From: Desulfobacteraceae bacterium
GTDB lineage: Bacteria; Desulfobacterota; Desulfobacteria; Desulfobacterales; UBA11574
Reading direction: 5' to 3'
DNA length: 6,382 nucleotides
Assembly (NCBI GenBank): GCA_029857875.1
Contig: JAOUGB010000144.1
Span: forward strand, 1-6,382
In this document: positions 1 through 4,505 of the stretch, in pieces
Layout of the letters: every line of letters begins with the position of its first letter
Numbering within the stretch: the first letter of the stretch is position 1
Program-made: the position numbers and the translations under genes
The notes under the pieces: model-generated
What the model was told of the DNA's origin: nothing
The model's input: the letters and a program-made list of their open reading frames with translations, nothing else
Database searches by the model: none

Positions 1-1278
1 GGGTCGCCGTAGATCCATAATTTTAGCAACCAGGCCACCGGTCAATCCGGCTGATAGAACCGTTACGGTGATCACCATAAACACCAGAGCCCGAAGTTCG
101 TTGCCGCCGGCGATGCCATACGTGTTCAACTGAACAGCGAACAGTGAGGCTACGGCAGCTGCAACGATCCCCCTCGGTCCAATCCAACCGATAAAACATC
201 TTTCGCGCCAGTTGAGTTTGGTTCCAAATGTGCCCACAATAACATTCAAAGGCCTGACCACGAACATGAGAACCAAAACCGTAATGATGCCGGGAATCCC
301 CAGCGCATAAACCTCATCCAGCCGGACATCCGCAGCCAGCAGGATGAACAGCATGCCGATGAGCATCACGGTGAGTGCTTCCTTAAATTCAACCAGTTCT
401 TTCTGGATATGAGTTTGAAAATTTCCGAAAACGACACCGGCCACTGTAACTGCCACGATCCCGCTTTCGGGAAGGAGGACATTGGCTCCTTGAAACATGG
501 CCAGGATCAGGCATAGGGTGAAGACGTTTTCGGTCCCTTCGGGAACCAGGTTGCGACGCTTTAACAGTATTACCAGCAGCAGACCGCCTAAAAATCCAAG
601 CAGTGTGCCGAACCCGAGACGGGTGACGAGCATAACAGCCGTGGCTATGGGCCCGGCCTTGGGACTGAGCGCTATTTCCAGTGCCACCATGGCCACCACA
701 GCGCCAACCGCGTCGAGCAACACCCCTTCGGCCTCTAAAACGACACTTACGTTACGTTTGACTTTAAAGCGTCTGAGAAGCGGATTGATGACCGTGGGTC
801 CGGTCACCATGACCAACGTACCGAATAAAATAGAGGTCCGCCAGTCCCAACCGAACAACCATCGTGCGGTTAGACTACCGCCGGCAACGGTCACCGCCCC
901 TCCGATGGTAATCATCTGTTGAATGGCGCGGCTTTCGCGCCTCAGACGCTGAATTTTCAAGTTCAGACCGCCTTCGAATAAGATAACAGCCACGGCAAAC
1001 CCTGTGATAATGCCAAGGGCGGAGCCCAACGTATCGGGTCGAATAACGCCGCTGACGTCCGGTCCCAAGAGAACACCGGTTATTAGCAACAAAACGATAC
1101 CGGGAACGCGCAAATGATGGGCCACCGACTGAGCAAGAATCCCCGCCGCCAACCCTAAAGCGATGGTCAATGCTGGATTGGAAAAAGTTAGATGTTCCAC
1201 TGGATAATTGTCAACGAGTTGTTTATTTTTTGGTTTGGATGGATCAGAATCTGTGTTTCTGTTATTTGAGTAAACCAT
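1..1278 (-). CDS. CPA1-type cation (Na+ or K+)/proton antiporter, C-terminus cut off by window edge
   Basis: This is an inner-membrane exchanger that moves a monovalent cation against protons, serving pH and ion homeostasis. The minus-strand frame is open for 426 codons from ATG 1278 to base 1. A TGA lies two codons upstream, so this is the first possible ATG, though no strong ribosome binding site precedes it. After a hydrophilic tail of about 30 residues come about 11-12 hydrophobic segments. Family landmarks are FEGGLNL (101-107), TGPTVINPLLRR (159-170), an ion-site helix EGVLLDAVGAVVA (184-196) with Asp189, and GWIGPRGIVAAAVASLFA near 364-381 with Arg369. The Asn-Asp pair of NhaP-like members is Leu-Asp here, as in another CPA1 subgroup. 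Relatives often carry a cytoplasmic TrkA-N/RCK domain after the last helix. The reading stops at LRRP just where that would start, so such a domain is possible but unseen. The family call is secure; the ion is not known. Confidence 0.93.
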   Translation of the reverse strand, partial: MVYSNNRNTDSDPSKPKNKQLVDNYPVEHLTFSNPALTIALGLAAGILAQSVAHHLRVPGIVLLLITGVLLGPDVSGVIRPDTLGSALGIITGFAVAVILFEGGLNLKIQRLRRESRAIQQMITIGGAVTVAGGSLTARWLFGWDWRTSILFGTLVMVTGPTVINPLLRRFKVKRNVSVVLEAEGVLLDAVGAVVAMVALEIALSPKAGPIATAVMLVTRLGFGTLLGFLGGLLLVILLKRRNLVPEGTENVFTLCLILAMFQGANVLLPESGIVAVTVAGVVFGNFQTHIQKELVEFKEALTVMLIGMLFILLAADVRLDEVYALGIPGIITVLVLMFVVRPLNVIVGTFGTKLNWRERCFIGWIGPRGIVAAAVASLFAVQLNTYGIAGGNELRALVFMVITVTVLSAGLTGGLVAKIMDLRRP

Positions 1279-1352
1279 ATTTCATGTCGGGTCAATTCCT
1301 TTTGTATAAAGCCCCTTAAAGGGACAGGGGGATGCTGGAGCGTATCGGAAAT

Positions 1353-1366
1353 CCCGATTCATCGGG
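1353..1366. repeat. Perfect palindrome CCCGAT-tc-ATCGGG
   Basis: This is a six-base stem with a two-base loop, continuing into GGGGCCC (1364-1370). The same form, AT-CCCG-spacer-CGGGG, recurs at 2172-2184, 2231-2243 and, more weakly, 3238-3249. It is therefore one member of a dispersed family rather than a single terminator. No U-run follows on either strand. Confidence 0.6.
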
Positions 1367-1410
1367 GCCCTCTCCTCTTTACTCTTTCCCCTTTGCTCTT
1401 TCCTCCTTGC

Positions 1411-1449
1411 CCTGTTTTTTTTATTGATTTTATTTGATTTTTTTGCTTA
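1411..1449 (+). repeat. 39-bp T-rich direct repeat, copy 1
   Basis: It matches 3021-3059 at 37 of 39 positions, differing only at 1422-1423. The shared core begins CCTGTTTTTT and ends TTTTTTTGCTTA. In both copies a pyrimidine-rich tract lies immediately upstream and an A/T-rich run immediately downstream. This one ends about 60 bases before the zinc-ribbon gene. Its function is unknown. Confidence 0.75.
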
Positions 1450-1511
1450 ATAATAATTTTGACATCTTATTCACTATTCAGCTTTGACCACATTTATGAC
1501 ACTTTTGAACC

Positions 1512-1889
1512 ATGACCGACGTTGAAATCATCCAAATGATGCGCGAACACTTTGAGGGACTTTTCCCTAAAGTCTGCCCTAAGTGCGGCCGCCGTTTTGC
1601 GACGCTCCGGGAATATATACTTGATACCCAACGCATCGGAACGACGATTTCCTATGATGCAGAAATGGGTGATTGGGAAACAACGCAACCCATGGGTGCT
1701 GTGGCGCATGCAAACTGTCCTTGCGGCACCACGATGGCACTTACAACTGACGGTATGCCGCTTTCAAAAATTCATTTGGTGTTAAAGTGGGTCAAAGAAG
1801 AGACGGAACGCCGAGGCTTGAGTTCAGAGGAACTAATAGGTTATGTTCGCGATGAGGTTCGCAAGCGAGTTCTGATTGATCCAGTTTAA
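1512..1889 (+). CDS. Small zinc-ribbon-like protein, function unknown
   Basis: I do not recognise the exact family. The 125-residue product has an N-terminal helix (about 1-18), then CPKCGRRF (22-29) and a second pair in NCPCG (68-72). Cys22, Cys25, Cys69 and Cys71 could bind one zinc ion. A charged, helical C-terminus (about 82-121) includes LKWVKEETERRGLSSEELI and RDEVRKRVL. It has no signal peptide or membrane segment, so it is probably cytoplasmic. The start is ATG 1512, because an in-frame TGA lies at 1506-1508. There is no clear Shine-Dalgarno sequence. The frame is considered real because of its protein-like composition, the paired Cys motifs and the lack of a competing gene. It is divergent from the antiporter, with which no functional link can be shown. 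A regulatory or protein-binding role is only a guess. Confidence 0.72.
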   Translation: MTDVEIIQMMREHFEGLFPKVCPKCGRRFATLREYILDTQRIGTTISYDAEMGDWETTQPMGAVAHANCPCGTTMALTTDGMPLSKIHLVLKWVKEETERRGLSSEELIGYVRDEVRKRVLIDPV

Positions 1890-2142
1890 GGACGAATTAC
1901 GGTCAGACCACGACAACTATTTGAATCCACATATCTTAAACGTACAATTTGGGGTACAAAATAACAGGTCTAAGGATTATTTTAAGAGATTATATTTTGC
2001 TTAAAAGGTCCTTTTGGGGGTCAAAAAGAGTCGTTTAAGACGATTTCAGGGCCTGTTTTATTCTTCATTTGCTGTTATTATATTCGATTACTGTGCCCGA
2101 CCCCAAATGCACTTTAGCTCACTTTAGTCACTTGCGATCCTG

Positions 2143-2253
2143 CCCCCTGCTTGTTGTAGTGAAACGAAAATCCCGCCAAGCGGGGTCGGAGTGAAACGGA
2201 CTTGTCCGCTCTATGCCGTGTGGCGGAGATCCCGCTATCGGGGCCCCGGTAGC
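2143..2253. repeat. Palindrome-dense G/C-rich element, CCCCCTGCTTG...GGGGCCC type
   Basis: The element opens with CCCCCTGCTTG (2143-2153) and ends with GGGGCCC (2240-2246), the same two end motifs as the element at 2911-2972. Inside are CCCGC-caa-GCGGG (2172-2184), CGGAC-tt-GTCCG (about 2197-2208) and a 20-bp near-palindrome at 2234-2253 with one mismatched pair. The word AGTGAAACG occurs twice, just before the first and second stems. It could be a REP- or MITE-like non-coding repeat; this is inference from structure only. Confidence 0.5.
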
Positions 2254-2349
2254 CTTCAGCCAGAAATTCCTTGATCGCTCGGGGGGAATTGTGTATGCAT
2301 AAAAATTCCCACGATTAAGTCTCCATTAGCCTTGAGCGCAGAGAATGCG

Positions 2350-2378
2350 TTTACTTTATCATTCGTCTAAGATATAGT
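2350..2378 (+). promoter_or_regulatory. Sigma70-like promoter of the DUF2283 operon
   Basis: TTTACT (2350-2355, 4 of 6 to consensus) and TATAGT (2373-2378, 5 of 6) are 17 bases apart. Transcription would begin around 2384-2387, which is at or next to the ATG at 2387. The message would then be leaderless or nearly so, agreeing with the absence of a Shine-Dalgarno sequence. Confidence 0.5.
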
Positions 2379-2386
2379 ATTGTTAA

Positions 2387-2629
2387 ATGAAGGATTACAA
2401 ATTCACTGAATATTTTGAGAAAGAGGTTTTAAGAAAGCGTTCTTATATTAAAAAAGAGTGGTGTATTAGAGTTCTTGAAAATCCTGTGAAATTCGAAAGA
2501 CAGGAACATAACCGATATCGTTACTGGGCACCTATTGAGGAACTCAATGGACGCTTTTTACGAGTGGTGACGCTTGATGACCAGATGACCATACATAATG
2601 CTTTTCCAGATAGAGGATTCAAACCATGA
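2387..2629 (+). CDS. Small toxin-like protein paired with a DUF2283 partner
   Basis: The 80-residue basic protein has the sequence style of the small RelE/BrnT/DUF4258-like proteins often found before DUF2283 genes, which are predicted toxin-antitoxin pairs. Visible features are an N-terminal segment with VLRKR (14-18), a helix KKEWCIRVLENP (22-33), then RYRYW (43-47), GRFLRVVTL (55-63) and a C-terminal TIHNAFPDRGF (68-78). The repeated Arg, His and aromatic residues would suit an RNA-binding or nuclease surface, but no catalytic set is proven. A TAA directly precedes ATG 2387, so no upstream extension is possible, and there is no ribosome binding site. Its TGA overlaps the next ATG by four bases, indicating translational coupling. 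Toxin activity is inferred from this arrangement and size. Confidence 0.75.
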   Translation: MKDYKFTEYFEKEVLRKRSYIKKEWCIRVLENPVKFERQEHNRYRYWAPIEELNGRFLRVVTLDDQMTIHNAFPDRGFKP

Positions 2630-2844
2630 AAATAGCTTATTACCCAGAAACAGATTCAATGTACATTGACTTTTCAGCAAAACAGAGCGCCGAAAGCAAA
2701 GAAGTTTCTCCTGGAGTTGTGCTTGATTATGATTCAGATGGGAACCTTGTCGGCATTGATATTGATAACGCCTCCCACAAGCTGGATTTAAAGGAATTAA
2801 TTTTAAGCAAGATTCCGACAAACAAACAGACCATCGCGGCCTGA
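2626..2844 (+). CDS. DUF2283 domain protein, probable antitoxin or partner
   Basis: The 72-residue protein matches the DUF2283 pattern throughout. It has MKIAYYPETDSMYIDF at the start (1-16), VSPGVVLDYDSDGNLVGIDIDNAS in the middle (27-50), and a C-terminal helix KLDLKELILSKIP (52-64). The family is a compact, acidic, single-domain protein. Its genes commonly sit beside small RelE/DUF4258-like genes, where it is suggested to be the neutralising partner, though it lacks an obvious DNA-binding domain. AGAGGA (2612-2617) gives a good ribosome binding site eight bases before ATG 2626, inside the upstream gene. The ATGA overlap should help keep the two products in proportion. The gene order here is toxin-like first, DUF2283 second. 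The domain assignment is firm; the antitoxin role is inference. Confidence 0.88.
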   Translation: MKIAYYPETDSMYIDFSAKQSAESKEVSPGVVLDYDSDGNLVGIDIDNASHKLDLKELILSKIPTNKQTIAA

Positions 2845-2865
2845 TTTCTGACCTCCGACTTTTTA

Positions 2866-2886
2866 TCCGCCGATCTTTGTGGCGGA
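2866..2886. terminator. Hairpin after the DUF2283 operon, possible terminator without U-run
   Basis: TCCGCC and GGCGGA form a perfect six-base stem with a nine-base loop, 21 bases after the DUF2283 stop. No run of T follows on the plus strand, so intrinsic termination is doubtful. It may only slow polymerase or protect the mRNA end. Confidence 0.3.
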
Positions 2887-2910
2887 CTGACCTCTGCCCT
2901 CAGCGCTCAG

Positions 2911-2972
2911 CCCCCTGCTTGCCCCGTTAAATTCTTCGAAGAAGACGAGCGTAGCGGATTTAACAGGGGCCC
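2911..2972. repeat. Nested palindrome element with CCCCCTGCTTG and GGGGCCC ends
   Basis: CCCCGTTAAAT (2922-2932) pairs with ATTTAAC-a-GGGG (2958-2969) through 11 base pairs and one bulged A. Just inside the left arm is a perfect 12-bp palindrome TTCTTCGAAGAA (2932-2943). It is bounded by the same words as the element at 2143-2253, which supports a common family. It might also end transcription, since CCCTTTT follows the stem. Confidence 0.55.
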
Positions 2973-3020
2973 TTTTCCCTTAATCCTTAATCCTTTATCC
3001 TTTATCCCCAGCACCTGACA

Positions 3021-3059
3021 CCTGTTTTTTTCCTTGATTTTATTTGATTTTTTTGCTTA
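3021..3059 (+). repeat. 39-bp T-rich direct repeat, copy 2
   Basis: This is the second copy of the repeat at 1411-1449, with 37 of 39 bases identical and the same orientation. As in copy 1, a pyrimidine tract precedes it and an A-rich stretch follows. No gene starts shortly downstream, so it is not simply a fixed leader of one gene. Confidence 0.75.
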
Positions 3060-3132
3060 TTAAAAAGCTGAATAAAAAATTTTCGCCAATCTCTACCTGA
3101 TATTGAAAAAATTACATTTTCCTAAACTGAGC

Positions 3133-3209
3133 GTTTCAAACCTTAAAATGGGATAAAATATCTTTTATTTTTAATTAATTATCTCGATTAATATTTTAAA
3201 ATTTGAAAC
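3133..3209. repeat. A/T-rich inverted repeat with 17-bp arms
   Basis: The left arm 3133-3149 (GTTTCAAAccTTAAAAT) and right arm 3193-3209 match as inverted copies at 15 of 17 positions, separated by 43 bases of A/T-rich DNA. The right arm abuts a G/C-rich island. It could be the ends of a small inserted element or a binding region; nothing decides between these. Confidence 0.45.
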
Positions 3210-3343
3210 CCTTTGGGATTGCCGATCTTACCGCATCTCCCCGTAAGCGGGTTCTTTGAACTGCGTCAGATGCCGCTCCGCATAGCTGACTATAGCGGAA
3301 CGACAGCTTCCTTGTATCTGCGGCAACCTCGACAATCGTTCAT
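3188..3343 (-). pseudogene. Possible small gene remnant with Cys-rich start and two internal stops
   Basis: Read on the minus strand from ATG 3343, the frame gives MNDCRGCRRYKEAVVPL, a TAG, SAMRSGI, a TGA, then RSSKNPLTGRCGKIGNPKG before a TAA at 3190-3188. Its composition is protein-like, with a CxxC at the start. The DNA is G/C-rich compared with its A/T-rich surroundings. On the other hand, the region also forms stems, such as TCCGCATAG/CTATAGCGGA at 3277-3299, which could produce this pattern without coding. I do not recognise a family. Confidence 0.2.
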
Positions 3344-3425
3344 CTTAGGACTTCTACTGCTTCAATTATAACAATTTGATATGCATACATTTATTGCACA
3401 TCTTATTCATATCTAAAACAACTCA

Positions 3426-3443
3426 TGCACAATTTTATGTGCA
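3426..3443. promoter_or_regulatory. Operator-like palindrome TGCACA-n6-TGTGCA
   Basis: A perfect six-base inverted repeat has a six-base A/T spacer, a form typical of dimeric repressor sites. The word ACTCATGC overlaps both edges as a direct repeat (3421-3428 and 3443-3450), and single TGCACA-like half sites lie nearby. It is about 170 bases before the GNAT gene. No regulator is encoded beside it, so the ligand and function are unknown. Confidence 0.35.
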
Positions 3444-3477
3444 CTCATGCCCATAAAAATGTACATTTTAAACAAAA

Positions 3478-3627
3478 TTATCGTAGGGCTTTTATCTTTT
3501 TTAAGCAGAAACGCGTAATTTCAACCCGTCCCTCTTTATAGTTCATTTGTTCGGCAATCGGTTCTTCCAAACATCGCAGGGCATCTCCGAGAGGGATATT
3601 GATAAGGTCGAATGAAACAGACGGAAT
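3478..3627 (-). pseudogene. Possible C-terminal gene remnant, minus strand
   Basis: The minus-strand frame open from 3627 down to TAA 3480-3478 reads like a protein end, including DLINIPLGDALRCLEEPIA and GRVEITRFCLKKIKALR. It has no start codon at its upstream end, where a TGA blocks it, and it overlaps the first 16 bases of the GNAT gene. It may be the tail of an older gene cut by later insertion, or a chance open frame. I do not recognise the family. Confidence 0.22.
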
Positions 3628-4127
3628 TCATAACAAAGTTAAAGGACGGCACCTCTATTCTGATTCGTCAAAATGACCCATATATCAAGGACTGCATCGT
3701 ACAGGGATTTGATGAACTATCGGCGCAGTCAAAATATTTTCGATTTTTTGTACCGCTCAAAACACTTTCTGACGCCCAATTGAAAAATCTTACAGACATT
3801 GACAATATAAATAGCGTCGTTGTGACCGCACTCGAAATCCAAGAGGATGAAAACCGTTGCATTGGTCTTGCACGATATTCTTGCTTAGATGAAGAACCGG
3901 ATGTAGCAGAATTCGCGCTTACAGTTATCGACGAATTTCAAAAGCGAGGCGTTGGAACGATCTTGCTAAAAGCACTCATTGACCGTGCACGTGAAAATCG
4001 TATTCGTGTGTTTAGAGGCAGCGTTCTTTCATCTAATTATCACGTGATCAGGATGTTGAAATCCCACAAGGCCAAGTTCAGCGACGAGGGGAATGGTTCT
4101 TTAAGCTTCGACTTTGAGATAGACTAA
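3612..4127 (+). CDS. GNAT-family N-acetyltransferase
   Basis: The 171-residue single-domain enzyme is predicted to transfer acetyl from acetyl-CoA to an amine on an unknown substrate. The N-terminal KLKDGTSILIRQNDP (9-23) followed by ELSAQSKYFRFF (35-46) resembles the GNAT module seen in Pat-like protein acetyltransferases and their free-standing relatives. Motif A is clear: AEFALTVIDEFQKRGVGT (99-116), with the acetyl-CoA pyrophosphate loop Q-K-R-G-V-G-T at 110-116. Motif B follows at SNYHVIRMLKSHKAKF (141-156). The start is ATG 3612 with AAGG four bases upstream; TAA at 3603-3605 excludes any extension. It is monocistronic, with long spacers on both sides. The protein is slightly shorter than many relatives at its C-terminus but looks complete. 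Protein-lysine acetylation is possible but unproven. Confidence 0.88.
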   Translation: MKQTEFITKLKDGTSILIRQNDPYIKDCIVQGFDELSAQSKYFRFFVPLKTLSDAQLKNLTDIDNINSVVVTALEIQEDENRCIGLARYSCLDEEPDVAEFALTVIDEFQKRGVGTILLKALIDRARENRIRVFRGSVLSSNYHVIRMLKSHKAKFSDEGNGSLSFDFEID

Positions 4128-4156
4128 CAATTAAGGATCATCTCCTGATTAATTGT
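4127..4156 (+). terminator. Hairpin directly after the GNAT stop
   Basis: ACAATTAA (4127-4134) and TTAATTGT (4149-4156) form an eight-base stem. GGA/TCC pairing inside it closes the loop further. It starts in the stop codon of the acetyltransferase gene. No long T-run follows, so it is at best a weak terminator. Part of it belongs to the 55-bp direct repeat. Confidence 0.35.
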
Positions 4157-4189
4157 CGTTAATTTGAGTAAAATAAGCGGGTCATCTCC
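4135..4189 (+). repeat. 55-bp direct repeat, left copy
   Basis: It aligns without gaps to 4506-4560 at about 40 of 55 positions. The best-kept words are GGATCATCTCC at the start, GTTAATT in the middle and GTAAAATA near 4168-4175. The two copies bracket the IVS-like element, so they could be an old target duplication or part of a larger unit. Confidence 0.55.
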
Positions 4190-4209
4190 AATTGAGTAGG
4201 TGTGATCCC

Positions 4210-4475
4210 AGAGGGTTCAAGGGTTCAAGGATTCAAGGGTTCGAGTGAAATGCTAAAGAATTACAAAGATTTGAAAGTCTGGCAAAAGTCATACGAACTC
4301 TGTTTAGAGATATATAGAATAACAGCAAAATTCCCAAAGGTGAATTGGGTACACTAAACAAAACATCGCAGAAATCGAAATAATGTTAAGGCGCTGATAA
4401 AGTCTTTAGAAAACAAACCCTTGAATCCATGCCCGAGGCAGGCAAGCCTTGACCCCTGGAATCCTTGGACCCTCT
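4210..4475 (+). mobile_element. IVS-like element with 32-bp terminal inverted repeats
   Basis: The left end (4210-4241) and the inverted right end (4444-4475) match at about 26 of 32 positions, both beginning AGAGGGT and containing repeated CAAGG/TTCAAGG words. The left end consists largely of an 8-bp tandem repeat, four units of GGGTTCAA type at 4213-4244. The enclosed gene is a ruined member of the family encoded by intervening sequences in some bacterial 23S rRNA genes. Those elements also have complementary ends around one small reading frame. Here no rRNA flanks it, so this is an orphan copy. The term mobile is inference. Confidence 0.5.
4250..4420 (+). pseudogene. Four-helix-bundle (23S rRNA intervening-sequence) protein, internally deleted
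   Basis: The start is unmistakable for the family: MLKNYKDLKVWQKSYELCLEIYRITAKFPK in the frame from ATG 4250, helix 1 of the bundle. The frame then ends at TAA 4355. Remains of the C-terminus follow in other frames: ELG (4342-4350), then EIEIMLRR and, after another shift, LIKSLENKP (to about 4420), which fit the last helix. Family members usually have about 115-130 residues; here the middle, roughly 60 residues containing helices 2 and 3, is missing. At least two frameshifts have also accumulated. Intact relatives are small pentameric bundles that may bind nucleic acid, as known for the related Avd protein of diversity-generating retroelements. No reverse transcriptase or template repeat is seen here. 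The copy is certainly non-functional as a full protein. Confidence 0.85.
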
Positions 4476-4496
4476 TCTCCAACTAAATTGGAGAAG
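4474..4496. repeat. Perfect hairpin CTTCTCCAA-ctaaa-TTGGAGAAG
   Basis: This nine-base perfect stem with a five-base loop begins within the last two bases of the right inverted repeat of the IVS-like element. No T-run follows. The word TCTCCAA also appears to the left of the element (4185-4191), so the hairpin may mark the insertion junction or a processing structure. Confidence 0.45.
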
Positions 4497-4505
4497 AACC
4501 AATAT

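Larger units (their letters stand above)
1279..1511. other. Divergent intergenic region with palindromes and pyrimidine tract
   Basis: This spacer lies between two divergently transcribed genes and must hold both promoters. It contains an 11-bp palindrome CCCTTAAAGGG (1313-1323), a perfect CCCGAT/ATCGGG hairpin (1353-1366), a C/T-rich tract (about 1370-1420) and a T-rich 39-bp repeat (1411-1449). A consensus TTGACA occurs at 1459-1464, but I see no convincing -10 box at the right distance for the gene at 1512. Confidence 0.6.
1890..2386. other. Intergenic region, 497 bases, no gene found
   Basis: No convincing coding frame is seen on either strand. The first half is A/T-rich and has short stems such as AAAAG-gtc-CTTTT near 2004-2016 and TCGT-ttaag-ACGA near 2030-2042. 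Neither is followed by a proper U-run, so no terminator for the upstream gene is claimed. The second half is a G/C-rich, palindrome-dense element (2143-2253). The last 40 bases hold the promoter of the next operon. Confidence 0.6.
2845..3611. other. Intergenic region, 767 bases, repeats and possible remnants only
   Basis: No intact gene is visible. From left to right it holds a TCCGCC/GGCGGA hairpin, a nested palindrome element (2911-2972), a pyrimidine tract of TTAATCC/TTTATCC words (about 2970-3010), the second copy of the 39-bp repeat, a long A/T-rich inverted repeat (3133-3209), a G/C-rich island with stems and a broken minus-strand frame, an operator-like palindrome (3426-3443), and a short minus-strand remnant running into the next gene. 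Confidence 0.6.

Noticed and set aside
497..922. Open frame of 141 codons on the plus strand
   Set aside because: It is antisense to the well-supported antiporter, has a repetitive Ser/Thr/Pro/Arg composition and no domain.
1459..1464. Consensus TTGACA as promoter for the gene at 1512
   Set aside because: No acceptable -10 hexamer is found 16-18 bases downstream, so a promoter is not annotated.
1494..1709. Minus-strand open frame over the zinc-ribbon gene
   Set aside because: It lies opposite a better frame with paired Cys motifs; the product shows no recognisable features.
1552..1785. Second plus-strand frame inside the zinc-ribbon gene
   Set aside because: It is an out-of-frame shadow of 1512-1889 with no ribosome binding site and no protein-like motifs.
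2004..2042. Intrinsic terminator after the zinc-ribbon gene
   Set aside because: The stems are only four to five base pairs long and lack a following U-run.
2558..2821. Minus-strand open frame over the DUF2283 gene
   Set aside because: DUF2283 on the plus strand matches its family along its whole length, so the opposite frame is incidental.
3668..3862. Minus-strand open frame over the GNAT gene
   Set aside because: It lies within the acetyltransferase coding sequence and has no independent support.
4213..4244. Possible tRNA T-arm (GGTTCAA, GGTTCGAG) or CRISPR repeat
   Set aside because: No acceptor, D or anticodon arms can be formed around it. The units are contiguous 8-bp tandems with no spacers, so it is neither a tRNA nor a CRISPR array.
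4250..4420. Avd gene of a diversity-generating retroelement
   Set aside because: The family is related, but no reverse transcriptase, template repeat or variable target gene occurs in the window and the gene is broken.
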